From an uncultured Lachnospiraceae bacterium (GTDB taxonomy: Bacteria; Bacillota; Clostridia; Lachnospirales; Lachnospiraceae), in the NCBI GenBank assembly GCA_910578795.1, contig CAJTSD010000013.1, forward strand, positions 10,214-74,213: a stretch of DNA of 64,000 nt. The letters run 5' to 3'. The translations under genes and the position numbers were made by a program. This document shows positions 33,753-42,502 of this stretch, in pieces. The notes beneath the pieces are model-generated. The model was not told the origin of the DNA and did not search any database. It saw only the letters and a list, made by a program, of their open reading frames with translations. How positions within the stretch are numbered: the first letter of the stretch is position 1; each line of letters begins with the position of its first letter.

Positions 33753-34711
33753 TACTGTTCTTTCATCTGACGCACAATCTGCCTTGAAATATTATTGATT
33801 ACATCATAAAAATTACCGTTCATGCTGCATCCCGCTGCCCTCACATGACCGCCGCCGCCAAAATACGACGCAATCCTGCTGACATCGATATACTTGCAGG
33901 AGCGAAGACTCACCTTGTATTCCAAATTACCCGTTTCATACATAAAAATTGCACACTCCACGCCCTTAATAATACGCAGATGATTTACAATCCCCTCCAA
34001 ATCCTTCGGCTGGGCATTATAAAAATCCAGTATCTTCCGATTAATTGCACTCACAATACATTTTCCATCCATAAAGACGATACTCTCCAACAGCGCCCTT
34101 CCCAAAAGCTGGTTTTGAACATATGTTTTCTCATAAAATGTTTCATCTATGATAGCCGGAAAGTCAAAGCCATATTCAATCAGCTCTGCCGCTATTCTTA
34201 ACGTTTTGGGCGAAGTATTGGAGTATTTGAAAATCCCTGTGTCATGAATGATTCCTATGTAGACAGCCTTTGCAATCTCCTCATCCAAATAGCTTTTATC
34301 AAACAGATCATAAACCAGCTCCGCCGTAGAGCTAAGACCTGGCACAACATAATTTACATTGCCGCATCCTCCTACATTGCTTACATGGTGATCTATATTG
34401 ATTCGCTTTTTCGCACCTTCAAAAAGCGGCTGCGCCTCTCCAAGTCTTGACTGCTCGCAGTCAAGTGCGATAAACACATCCGGCACGGCTGCCTGAAAAT
34501 CGCTGTCAATACACTCAAAATCCTGAATACATTGAAATACCTCGGAGGGCTTTTCTAAACAGAGCGTAATCTCCACGCCTGGAAGCGCCTTTTTTAAGTA
34601 AAGATACATTGCCATACAAGAACCCACGCAGTCGCCGTCAGGTCTGACATGCCCTGAAATAACAATGCTCTTTGCATCCCTACATTCTTCTAACAGATTT
34701 ATCTTTTCCAC
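33752..34711 (-). CDS. nrnA: DHH-family oligoribonuclease/pAp phosphatase (NrnA type)
   Basis: A 319-residue phosphoesterase. The DHH domain has SGHVRPDGDCVGSCMAMY, ALDCEQSRLG and NIDHHVSNVGG; the DHHA1 domain ends with YFGGGGHVRAAGCSMNG. In Bacillus, NrnA degrades short RNAs and pAp. Some relatives act on cyclic-di-AMP breakdown products. The start is GTG at 34709-34711 after GAGGGATCGTT. It sits 59 bp after rbfA in the standard place of the cluster. Confidence 0.93.
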   Translation of the reverse strand: MEKINLLEECRDAKSIVISGHVRPDGDCVGSCMAMYLYLKKALPGVEITLCLEKPSEVFQCIQDFECIDSDFQAAVPDVFIALDCEQSRLGEAQPLFEGAKKRINIDHHVSNVGGCGNVNYVVPGLSSTAELVYDLFDKSYLDEEIAKAVYIGIIHDTGIFKYSNTSPKTLRIAAELIEYGFDFPAIIDETFYEKTYVQNQLLGRALLESIVFMDGKCIVSAINRKILDFYNAQPKDLEGIVNHLRIIKGVECAIFMYETGNLEYKVSLRSCKYIDVSRIASYFGGGGHVRAAGCSMNGNFYDVINNISRQIVRQMKEQ

Positions 34712-34770
34712 AACGATCCCTCATTTCTGCATAAATTGCAAATTATACCTACCCTTATAAAAGATTCATT

Positions 34771-35157
34771 TTAATCCTCATTCGTTTCCACGTGTTTTGC
34801 GTCATCCTCCCGATTAATATCATCAATCTTTTTTGTCATTGACACTCCATACGCGATTGACTGGTCTAATATGAATTTAATCTCCGGTGTATTTCTCATA
34901 TTGATCTTCTTTGCAAGAAGATTTCTGATATACCCCTCAGCGCTCTTTAATCCTGCAAGCGTGTCTTTCTGCGACTCCTCGTCTCCAAGCACGCTGATCC
35001 ACGCCTTACAGGTTTTTAAATCGGGCGCCACCTCCACAGTAACGACAGAAGTCATCGGATGAATCCGCGGATCCTTAATCTCACTCCGGATAATCTCCGC
35101 AAGAACGCGATGCACTTCCCCGTTTACACGTGTATTTTTCACGCTGTTTTTTCTCAT
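34771..35157 (-). CDS. rbfA: Ribosome-binding factor A
   Basis: A 128-residue KH-like protein that helps mature the 5' end of 16S rRNA and the 30S head. Typical segments: VNGEVHRVLAEIIRSEIKDP and FILDQSIAYGVSMTKKID. Full length. Its start overlaps the infB stop by one base (TAATG), implying translational coupling. Part of the rimP-to-ribF cluster. Confidence 0.95.
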   Translation of the reverse strand: MRKNSVKNTRVNGEVHRVLAEIIRSEIKDPRIHPMTSVVTVEVAPDLKTCKAWISVLGDEESQKDTLAGLKSAEGYIRNLLAKKINMRNTPEIKFILDQSIAYGVSMTKKIDDINREDDAKHVETNED

Positions 35158-38021
35158 TAACGCGGTACCTCCACCATAATATAGGCCTCTACAATATCAA
35201 ATTCCTGCATACTGTCAAAACCTTCAAATACAAGACCACACTCAAAGCCTGAACGAACCTCCTTGACATCATCCTTAAAACGTTTCAGTGATGCAAGCTC
35301 GCCCTCATAAATCTGCTCACCTTCACGGCTGATTCGGATCTTACAACCTCTTTGGAAAATACCGTCAAGCACATACGAGCCTGCGATATTTCCGACTGCC
35401 GACGCCTTGAAAATCTGCCGTACTTCCGCGTGACCGATTACCTTCTCCTCAAAGACAGGATCCAGCATACCCTTCATAGCTGCCTCAATGTCCTCAATTG
35501 CCTGATAAATAACCTTGTAAAGTCTTACATCCACGCCCTCACGTTCGGACGTAGCCTTCGCCTGCGCGTCAGGACGGACATTAAATCCAATGATAATCGC
35601 ATTGGATGCTGACGCCAAAATGACATCCGATTCGTTAATCGCACCAACGCCGCCGTGAATGCATTTTACAACAACCTCTTCATTGGAAAGCTTCACAAGA
35701 CTCTGTTTTACTGCCTCCACACTGCCCTGTACATCCGCCTTAATAATCAGATTCAGCTCCTTTAAATTACCTGCCTGTATCTGTGAGAACAAATCGTCAA
35801 GCGACATCTTCGCCTTCGTGTCCTCCAAAAGCTTCTCTTTATTCTGTGCGACAAAGGTTTCTGCGTAATATTTCGCCTCTTTGTCATTCTCGTGTGCGAT
35901 AAAGATTTCTCCCGCATTCGGCACATCACCAAGTCCCAAAATCTCAACAGGCGTTGAAGGACCTGCTTCCTTTACCCGTCTGCCCTTGTCGTCAACCATC
36001 GCACGCACCTTGCCGCTTGCAGCGCCCGCCGACACAAAATCACCAACCTTCAATGTACCCTTCTGTACAAGAATCGTGGCAACAGGACCACGCCCCTTGT
36101 CAAGCTCTGCCTCAATGACAAGACCTCTTGCGCGCCGTTTCGGATTTGCCTTCAGCTCTAGCACTTCCGCTGTCAAAAGAATCATTTCAAGAAGCTGTTC
36201 AATACCTTCTCCGCTTTTTGCCGAAACAGGCACAAATACCGTGCTGCCGCCCCAATCCTCGGCAATCAGCTCATATTCCGTAAGCTCCTGCTTTACACGC
36301 TCGATGTTGGCTCCGGGTTTATCAATCTTGTTTACGGCAACGATAATCTCAATTCCTGCCGCCTTGGCATGATTGATCGCCTCCACCGTCTGCGGCATCA
36401 CGCCATCGTCTGCCGCTACGACAAGGATTGCAATATCCGTGGAATTCGCACCACGCATACGCATCGCGGTAAATGCCTCATGACCGGGCGTATCAAGGAA
36501 AGTAATCTTTTGATCGTTGATGTTGACCGTATACGCACCGATATGCTGCGTAATCCCGCCAGCCTCCTTGTCAATTACATTTGTCTTTCTGATTGCGTCA
36601 AGAAGCGAAGTCTTTCCGTGGTCTACATGACCCATAACGCAAATAACGGGCGGTCTTGGAACCATGGATGCCGGATCTTCTTCATCCTCCTTTAAAAGCT
36701 CCTCAATCACATCAACTTTTACTTCCTGCTCACAGAGAATATCATATTCCATCGCAATATTTTCTGCTGTTTCATAAGGAATCTCCTGGTTGACCGTAAC
36801 AATCTGTCCCTGTAAAAAGAGCTTCTTTACAATAGCGGACGGCTGTATTTTCATTTTATCCGCAAGTTCTTTGATCGTAATGGTTTCAGGAAGTGTAATA
36901 ACCTTGATTTGCTCCTCAACCTTATCGACAGGTTTTTTCTCCGGTTTAATAAATTTGCCGGGCTTGTTTTTACCCTTTCCACTCTTAACCGCATCATCAT
37001 CTTCCTCATACATGAAATCTTTGCGGTTTCTCTTATCCTTCTCTTGACTAATACGGCGTTTTTCCTCGTCCCTATGCTTTTCTGCATCCTTTACAGGGCT
37101 CTCAGGCACAAATCCGCCATTTTTTCCGGATCCTTTTCCAGAAAAACCGCTCCGATTATCACGCCCACGATCATTATCACGCCCGCCGTTAAAACCCTGT
37201 CCTGGTCTGCCTTTAAAACCCTGTCCGTCGCGGCGCTGGCTGTTTCTGTTGTCTCCTCTGTTATTATCCCTGTTACCGTCCCGATTATTCTCTCTTTGTC
37301 CGTCACGGCGCTGACCGTTTCTGTTATCACTTCGATTATTCTCTCGATTGTTGTCCCGGTTATTCTCTCTTTGCCCATCGCGGCGCTGGCTGTTTCTATT
37401 GTCCCCTCTGTCTCCTCGATTATCAGTCCGGTTGTCTCCCCTGTTCTCAGCTTTACCCTCTGTCCTGTTTTCCGTCACTGCCACAGCAGGCTTTACAGGC
37501 TCCAAACGCTCCTTCACCTCAGGCGCAGGCTTTGGAGTCTCCTGCACAGGTGTGGGTGCAGGCTTTACAGGCTCTGCAACAGGCTTTGGAGCCTCCTGCA
37601 CAGGTATGGGCGCAGGCTTTGCCGGATTTGCGGGCTTCGGTGCTTGTGCAGGCTCCGCTTTCTTCTCAGCAGGATGCACAGGTTTTCTCGGAATCTGCAC
37701 CCCCTTCATTCTGGAATTATCAGGATTGCTCACAAAGATAATACTCTTCTTCTTTTTAACGGGTGCAGGCTTCGCCGGATCTGCCGCCTTTGCCTGTGCA
37801 GCTTTTTCAGGCGCTGCGGACTTCGTTGCCTCCGCAGGCTTCGGTGCCTGTGCCGCCTTTTCAGGCGTTTTCATAGTCTTTCTTACTTCTTCTATTTGCT
37901 CATCCTCCAACACACTCATGTGACTTTTTACCTCAATACCTCTACTTTTTAATACGGTCAGGATTTCAGCGCTCTTTACGCCAAGTTCCTTCGCAAGATC
38001 ATATACTTTCATTTTTGCCAT
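35157..38021 (-). CDS. infB: Translation initiation factor IF-2
   Basis: A 954-residue GTPase that brings fMet-tRNA to the ribosome. It has an N-terminal IF2_N domain (MKVYDLAKELGVKSAEIL), a long Ala/Pro/Lys-rich linker, an Arg/Asn/Asp/Gln repeat region at about 185-290, a second IF2_N (ITIKELADKMKIQPSAIVKK), then the G domain with GHVDHGKTSLLDAI (about 463), DTPGHEAF and NKIDKP, and domains II to IV. The core is standard; the linker is unusually long. It lies 40 bp after ylxQ and is coupled to rbfA. Confidence 0.98.
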   Translation of the reverse strand: MAKMKVYDLAKELGVKSAEILTVLKSRGIEVKSHMSVLEDEQIEEVRKTMKTPEKAAQAPKPAEATKSAAPEKAAQAKAADPAKPAPVKKKKSIIFVSNPDNSRMKGVQIPRKPVHPAEKKAEPAQAPKPANPAKPAPIPVQEAPKPVAEPVKPAPTPVQETPKPAPEVKERLEPVKPAVAVTENRTEGKAENRGDNRTDNRGDRGDNRNSQRRDGQRENNRDNNRENNRSDNRNGQRRDGQRENNRDGNRDNNRGDNRNSQRRDGQGFKGRPGQGFNGGRDNDRGRDNRSGFSGKGSGKNGGFVPESPVKDAEKHRDEEKRRISQEKDKRNRKDFMYEEDDDAVKSGKGKNKPGKFIKPEKKPVDKVEEQIKVITLPETITIKELADKMKIQPSAIVKKLFLQGQIVTVNQEIPYETAENIAMEYDILCEQEVKVDVIEELLKEDEEDPASMVPRPPVICVMGHVDHGKTSLLDAIRKTNVIDKEAGGITQHIGAYTVNINDQKITFLDTPGHEAFTAMRMRGANSTDIAILVVAADDGVMPQTVEAINHAKAAGIEIIVAVNKIDKPGANIERVKQELTEYELIAEDWGGSTVFVPVSAKSGEGIEQLLEMILLTAEVLELKANPKRRARGLVIEAELDKGRGPVATILVQKGTLKVGDFVSAGAASGKVRAMVDDKGRRVKEAGPSTPVEILGLGDVPNAGEIFIAHENDKEAKYYAETFVAQNKEKLLEDTKAKMSLDDLFSQIQAGNLKELNLIIKADVQGSVEAVKQSLVKLSNEEVVVKCIHGGVGAINESDVILASASNAIIIGFNVRPDAQAKATSEREGVDVRLYKVIYQAIEDIEAAMKGMLDPVFEEKVIGHAEVRQIFKASAVGNIAGSYVLDGIFQRGCKIRISREGEQIYEGELASLKRFKDDVKEVRSGFECGLVFEGFDSMQEFDIVEAYIMVEVPR

Positions 38022-38061
38022 ATTTTCTCATACCCTTTCCAAATGCGAATTCGTAATGTTA

Positions 38062-38391
38062 TCAATCTGCCGCAGAATCAATTTCTTTTCCAGCCTGCTC
38101 CAGCTTTTTTGATATTGCTCTCGCAAACTGTTCGTCCGTAATCGCGAGTGAGGCGCGTATCGCCTTTCCAATCGCATGTCCGAGTTCCTCTTTCGTTCCA
38201 AAAAAACATTTTGGCACCTTATAAAACCCACACATGTTGGAAAATAATTTCTTTGTATTATCCGAAGCGTCCTCGGACACAATAACGAGCTGCGCCTGAC
38301 CGCTCTTTACGCTCTTTTCCGTGGAAAATTCCCCGCTTGCCACTTTACCTGCCTTCATTGCCATCCCCAGCATTGCGTACACTTTTTTCAA
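38062..38391 (-). CDS. ylxQ: L7Ae-family ribosomal protein (YlxQ)
   Basis: A 109-residue RNA-binding protein of the eL8/L30e/Gadd45 family; KVYAMLGMAMKAGKVASGE and QLVIVSEDASDNTKKLFSNM are typical. YlxQ recognises kink-turn RNA in Bacillus relatives. The start is TTG at 38389-38391, 10 nt after AAAGGAG; the gene overlaps ylxR by 47 bp. A later ATG at codon 7 is an alternative. Confidence 0.9.
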   Translation of the reverse strand: MKKVYAMLGMAMKAGKVASGEFSTEKSVKSGQAQLVIVSEDASDNTKKLFSNMCGFYKVPKCFFGTKEELGHAIGKAIRASLAITDEQFARAISKKLEQAGKEIDSAAD

Positions 38392-38650
38392 TTATCTCGA
38401 TCTCCTTTGTCAGACTGTCATAGATTTCATCGCCTATCTTCATTTTAAATGACCGCTCAAGTCCCTTCGACCTTTTTGCCTGCTTCAGGCACTCTGCATT
38501 CGGACATATGTAAGCGCCTCTGCCGTTCTTTCTTCCTGTCGCATCAAGAATAATGTCTTCCTCCTGCGTACGGAGAATGCGCAGCAGCTCCTTTTTGCTT
38601 TTCATCTCACCACAGCCTATGCATTGTCTCATTGGAATTTTTTTTGCCAT
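38345..38650 (-). CDS. ylxR: YlxR, DUF448 nucleic-acid-binding protein
   Basis: A 101-residue protein with PMRQCIGCGEMKSKKELLRI at the start, the DUF448 signature, and GRGAYICPNAECLKQA. YlxR in other Firmicutes has been linked to RNase P and to transcription control. It starts right after the nusA stop (TAAATG) and overlaps ylxQ. Full length. The order nusA-ylxR-ylxQ-infB is as usual. Confidence 0.93.
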   Translation of the reverse strand: MAKKIPMRQCIGCGEMKSKKELLRILRTQEEDIILDATGRKNGRGAYICPNAECLKQAKRSKGLERSFKMKIGDEIYDSLTKEIEIIEKSVRNAGDGNEGR

Positions 38651-39868
38651 TTATTCGAAAATCTCCTCTTCCTCTATATTTCCGGATTCTGCTGCATCAG
38701 TTTCCCCTTCCTCATACTCTGCCCCATAATCGGACTCGTCGTATTCCCCTTCCTCATACTCTTCCTCATAGTAAACATCTCCGTCCTCGTCATACATATA
38801 GTCCTCATAGCGGAAGCCCTCTGCATCCTTTGCCTGCGTTTCCGACTTAATATCAATCTTATATCCCGTAAGCCTTGCCGCCAGCCTTGCGTTTTGTCCT
38901 TCCTTACCGATTGCAAGCGAAAGCTGATAATCTGGTACGACAACCTTTGCAGTCTTTTCATCGGGATCCGCAAACACGGCAACAATCTTTGCAGGAGAGA
39001 GCGCATTTTGGATAAAGTTTCCGGGGTTGTCATCCCAATTCACAATATCAATTTTTTCACCGCGCAGCTCCTCAACAATCGCATTTACTCTTGCGCCATT
39101 CATACCAACACACGCTCCGACTGCATCCACATTCGGATTATTTGTTTTTACCGCAAGCTTCGTACGGCTTCCCGCTTCCCGGGCAATGCTCATAATTTCA
39201 ACCGTACCGTCCTTAATCTCCGTAACCTCCGCCTCAAAAAGCCTCTTTACAAGCTCCGGATGCGTACGGCTAACCATAATTCTCGGTCCCTTAGGAGTAT
39301 TTTTCACTTCAAGGATATACACTTTAATGCGCTCCGTAGGCTTAAACTCTTCACCCTTTACCTGCTCCGCCTCATTTAAGATGGCATCTGCCTTTCCTAA
39401 ATTGATGCTGATGTTTCTTCCTGTATAACGCTGCACAATTCCCGTAACCACGTCCTTTTCCTTCTCAAAAAACTGATTGTAAACGACGCTTCGTTCCTCC
39501 TCACGGATTTTCTGGAGAATAACATTTTTTGCATTCTGCGTGGCAATCCGTCCGAATTCCTTTGACTTAATCTCCACATTTATGGTATCCCCAATCACCG
39601 CATTCTTGGAAATATTGATTGCATCGTCAATACAAATCTGTGTGACATCATCCTCCACCTCGTCATGCGTTGCCACAATCTCTTTCGTGGCATACACAAG
39701 AAAATCGCAGGTTTCTCTGTCAATCTGAACCGTGATGTTGTCAGCCTTTCCGAAATGGTTTTTGCAGGCTGTCAAAAGCGAATTTTCAATTGCTTCAAAA
39801 AGTGTTTCTTTGCTGATTTCCTTCTCCTTTTCGAGAATGTTTAGTGCTTCCATTAATTCCTTGTTCAT
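38651..39868 (-). CDS. nusA: Transcription termination/antitermination factor NusA
   Basis: A 405-residue RNA polymerase-binding factor. N domain (1-125, LEKEKEISKETLFEAIENSL), S1 domain (about 130-200, GIVQRYTGRNISINLGKADA), and two KH domains (AVGACVGMNGARVNAIVEEL and LSLAIGKEGQNARLAARLTG) are visible. A ~50-residue tail is almost purely acidic with Tyr (YYEEEYEEGEYDESDYG), longer than in Bacillus. It promotes pausing and intrinsic termination. AGGAGG precedes the ATG. Confidence 0.96.
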   Translation of the reverse strand: MNKELMEALNILEKEKEISKETLFEAIENSLLTACKNHFGKADNITVQIDRETCDFLVYATKEIVATHDEVEDDVTQICIDDAINISKNAVIGDTINVEIKSKEFGRIATQNAKNVILQKIREEERSVVYNQFFEKEKDVVTGIVQRYTGRNISINLGKADAILNEAEQVKGEEFKPTERIKVYILEVKNTPKGPRIMVSRTHPELVKRLFEAEVTEIKDGTVEIMSIAREAGSRTKLAVKTNNPNVDAVGACVGMNGARVNAIVEELRGEKIDIVNWDDNPGNFIQNALSPAKIVAVFADPDEKTAKVVVPDYQLSLAIGKEGQNARLAARLTGYKIDIKSETQAKDAEGFRYEDYMYDEDGDVYYEEEYEEGEYDESDYGAEYEEGETDAAESGNIEEEEIFE

Positions 39869-39952
39869 TTTTCCTTTACCCTCCTATCATTTAATCGAAA
39901 GTTTCTGTTTTCGTATCTTGATAAATGCAGCTGTCCGATGCGTCCTACCGGA

Positions 39953-40429
39953 TTAAAAATCAAGTGTCAGCCTGATAATTGCAATGTCAGACTTTGCAAA
40001 GACCATATCTTTTGTCCCAAAATTTCCTTCCAGCTCTATTGTAACAGTATCCTTATCATATGCCTTAAGGATTCCGATAAATTCCTTCTGCTTTTCAATT
40101 GGCTTATAAGTCTTTACCTCCACCTCATTCCCCAAACTTTTTTCAAGGTGTCTGTCCTTTTTCAGCGCCCTTCCCAATCCAGGACTTGAAACCTCAAGAA
40201 TATATGAATCCGGTATCAAATCGTTCTCGTCGAGCTTTTCTGAAAATGCCCGACTCACATTCTCACAGTCATTGATATCCACCCCGTCCGGCTTATCAAT
40301 ATAAGCCCTCAAATACCACTCACTGCCTTCCTTCACATATTCCACATCATAAATTTCACAGCCATTCGCCTGTGCGATCGGTACAAGAAGCGCTTCCGCG
40401 CGTTCCTCATAAGTATCTTTTTTTGCCAT
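39953..40429 (-). CDS. rimP: Ribosome maturation factor RimP
   Basis: A 158-residue 30S assembly factor, first gene of the cluster. The N domain includes NGCEIYDVEYVKEGSEWYLR and ISPDGVDIND-like YIDKPDGVDINDCENVSRAF; then LEVSSPGLGRALKKDRH, the most conserved stretch, and an SH3-like C domain. GAGGTGG lies 5 nt before the ATG. A promoter at 40502-40530 and a leader hairpin at 40449-40472 are upstream. Confidence 0.95.
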   Translation of the reverse strand: MAKKDTYEERAEALLVPIAQANGCEIYDVEYVKEGSEWYLRAYIDKPDGVDINDCENVSRAFSEKLDENDLIPDSYILEVSSPGLGRALKKDRHLEKSLGNEVEVKTYKPIEKQKEFIGILKAYDKDTVTIELEGNFGTKDMVFAKSDIAIIRLTLDF

Positions 40430-40448
40430 CTGCCCACCTCATAACAAA

Positions 40449-40472
40449 AGAGTGAACTCGCAAGCTCACTCT
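40449..40472 (-). promoter_or_regulatory. Hairpin in the rimP leader (or gltA terminator)
   Basis: Minus strand AGAGTGAGCT-TGCG-AGTTCACTCT, a 10-bp stem with one G-U pair and a TTTTGTT tail. It lies downstream of the rimP promoter, so it would be in the rimP leader as an attenuator; it could also end gltA transcripts that read through. Confidence 0.55.
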
Positions 40473-40501
40473 CTATCATCCAACATTATTTAACTTTTTT
40501 C

Positions 40502-40530
40502 ATTTTAACACCTTTTTATGTAAAATGCAA
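40502..40530 (-). promoter_or_regulatory. Predicted promoter of the rimP-to-ribF cluster
   Basis: Minus strand TTGCAT (40525-40530), 17 bp, TAAAAT (40502-40507), between the gltA stop and rimP. Confidence 0.65.
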
Positions 40531-40563
40531 TAGTTTTTTAAAAAAACTTCCATTTGCGCTCCA

Positions 40564-41994
40564 TTAACAGCTCTTTTCATTCATCGGAAGCTTGTATACC
40601 GTTTCATCACGCCCACCCAGCTTTGGCGTTGAGCGCTCCTGTAACGATTCATAAGTCTTTAACGTCGCAACACTCTTGTATGCAGGTCTGATAATCTTGT
40701 CAACATTAATCAGCTCCTCCATTCTATGCGCACTCCAGCCGACAATTCTTGCAATTGCAAAAATCGGCGTGTAAAGCTCCAGCGGAATATCCAGCATACT
40801 ATATACAAATCCGCTGTAAAAGTCTACATTTGCACTGACACCCTTGTAAATTCTGCACTTCTCAGCAATAACCTCCGGTGCAAGCCGCTCAATCATTGAA
40901 TAAAGATCAAAATCATCATGGCGCTTCTTCTCCGTTGCAAGCCGCTCCACAAACGTTTTAAACACCTTGGCTCTCGGATCGGAAATCGAGTAAACCGCAT
41001 GTCCCATTCCGTAAATCAGTCCGCTTCTGTCAAACGCTTCTTTATTGAGAAGTCTGTACAGATATGCCCTTACCTGATTCTCGTCCGTAACATCGTCAAC
41101 ATTGCGCCTTAAATCCTCCATCATCTGAACAACCTTGATGTTTGCACCGCCGTGCTTTGGTCCTTTCAGCGAGGAAAGCGCCGCTGCAATCACCGAATAG
41201 GTATCGGATCCTGCACTTGTAACGACCCTTGTCGTAAAAGTAGAATTATTACCACCGCCATGCTCCATATGAAGAACCAGTGCCGCATCAAGCACCTTTG
41301 CCTCTGTCATCGTATAAGACATATCCGGTCTCAACATCCGAAGCAGATTTTCCGCCGTTGATAGATTCGGGTCGGGTCTGTGAATATATAAGCTCTCATC
41401 ACATTCATAATGATTGTACGCATGATATCCGTATACGGAAAGCATTGGAAAGACACTGATTAACATCAGGCTTTGGCGAAGCACGTTATCAAGCGACACG
41501 TCTTTCACCGTATCGTCATATGATGCAAGCGTCAGCACGCTTTTGGTCAATGAGTTCATAATATCATGGCTTGGCGCCTTCATGATGACATCCCGCACAA
41601 AGTTGGTCGGAAGGGTCATACTGTAGCCCAGCGTCCTCTTAAAATCCGCAAGCTGTTCTCTGTCAGGCAGACTGCCAAAAAGAAGCAGATAGGCACACTC
41701 GTCAAACCCAAAGCGATTATCCTTTTTAAAACCTCTTACCAAATCATAAATATTATAGCCTCTGTAGTACAGCTGTCCTTCACAAGGTATGCTCTTTCCA
41801 TCTACCTCTTCCGAGGATTTTATCATTGAAATATTGGTAAGTCCCGACAGAACCCCCTTACCGTTTTTATCCCGAAGTCCTCTCTTTACCCCATATTCGT
41901 CAAACAGTCCGACATCAATCGCATTGTTTTCCACACATATTTTTGAATACTTATCCGTAAACGCATTAATTGTATCTTCCATCTTTGTTCCCAT
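40564..41994 (-). CDS. gltA: Citrate synthase
   Basis: A 476-residue enzyme condensing oxaloacetate and acetyl-CoA. Active-site segments: LHMEHGGGNNSTFTTRVVTS (His), KGPKHGGANIKV (His) and GLIYGMGHAVYSISDPRAKV (Asp). An N-terminal extension of ~60 residues (VGLFDEYGVKRGLRDKNGKG) makes it longer than the usual 370-430; this longer form is frequent in Lachnospiraceae. ATG at 41994 and a second ATG at codon 5 are both possible starts. No other TCA genes are adjacent; it probably feeds glutamate synthesis. Confidence 0.95.
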   Translation of the reverse strand: MGTKMEDTINAFTDKYSKICVENNAIDVGLFDEYGVKRGLRDKNGKGVLSGLTNISMIKSSEEVDGKSIPCEGQLYYRGYNIYDLVRGFKKDNRFGFDECAYLLLFGSLPDREQLADFKRTLGYSMTLPTNFVRDVIMKAPSHDIMNSLTKSVLTLASYDDTVKDVSLDNVLRQSLMLISVFPMLSVYGYHAYNHYECDESLYIHRPDPNLSTAENLLRMLRPDMSYTMTEAKVLDAALVLHMEHGGGNNSTFTTRVVTSAGSDTYSVIAAALSSLKGPKHGGANIKVVQMMEDLRRNVDDVTDENQVRAYLYRLLNKEAFDRSGLIYGMGHAVYSISDPRAKVFKTFVERLATEKKRHDDFDLYSMIERLAPEVIAEKCRIYKGVSANVDFYSGFVYSMLDIPLELYTPIFAIARIVGWSAHRMEELINVDKIIRPAYKSVATLKTYESLQERSTPKLGGRDETVYKLPMNEKSC

Positions 41995-42109
41995 ATCCTA
42001 CACCTGAATAATTATTCAGCGCACCCCCTGTCTGATACCATCAAAATGCACGCCTTATAATCATTTCCTTTCCTGATTATTTCTGCATTAACATATCTGC
42101 TTACTTTCT

Positions 42110-42138
42110 ATTATATCTGAAAACAGACTGTATAACAA
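42110..42138 (-). promoter_or_regulatory. Predicted promoter of gltA
   Basis: Minus strand TTGTTA (42133-42138), 17 bp, TATAAT (42110-42115). The ~115-nt leader holds no recognised riboswitch. Confidence 0.65.
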
Positions 42139-42261
42139 GTGAATTAAGTATTAACTTTTTTTAAACATTATTAATTACTGAAAAAATTACGACAACTGAA
42201 CCTTCAGAATTACAATGAAGAACACCTGAATTTTCTTATAATAAGATCTTATGATAAGTAT

Positions 42262-42293
42262 TAAAAAGCACCTGAAAACCAATCAGGCGCTTT
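42262..42293 (-). terminator. Terminator of tRNA-Glu
   Basis: Minus strand AAGCGCCTGA pairs with TCAGGTGCTT (one G-U), followed by TTTAATA, about 30 bp past the tRNA. Confidence 0.8.
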
Positions 42294-42321
42294 CTCGGGT
42301 TGGGCTGTTTTAAACAGTCAA

Positions 42322-42393
42322 CAGCTCGTAGGGGAATCGAACCCCTGTTTTCGCCGTGAGAGGGCGACGTCTTAACCGCTTGACCAACGAGCC
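42322..42393 (-). tRNA. tRNA-Glu (anticodon CTC)
   Basis: Cloverleaf with acceptor GGCTCGT/ACGAGCT (G1-U72 wobble), anticodon arm TCGCC-CTCTCAC-GGCGA giving CTC (codon GAG), and T arm GGGGTTCGATTCCCC. CCA is not encoded. Confidence 0.93.
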
Positions 42394-42440
42394 ATAACTA
42401 TTTCTTATTGCTGTCAACTTCCTGCGCTAACAACTATTAC

Positions 42441-42469
42441 ATCATACAACAGTTTTTCCAAAAAAGCAA
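42441..42469 (-). promoter_or_regulatory. Predicted promoter of tRNA-Glu
   Basis: Minus strand TTGCTT (42464-42469), 17 bp, TATGAT (42441-42446). The spacing to the tRNA 5' end (~48 bp) implies a processed leader. Confidence 0.5.
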
Positions 42470-42502
42470 GTCCTTTTTTAAAAATTTTTTATTTTTTTAA
42501 CT

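Noticed and set aside
37190..37420. Spaced repeats reminiscent of a small CRISPR array
   Set aside because: They are coding repeats for Arg/Asn/Gln in IF-2, irregular in spacing, and no cas genes are present.
36909..37952. A 347-codon open frame on the plus strand
   Set aside because: It is antisense to infB and arises from its biased repeat and Ala/Pro-rich linker codons; the minus-strand IF-2 is certain.
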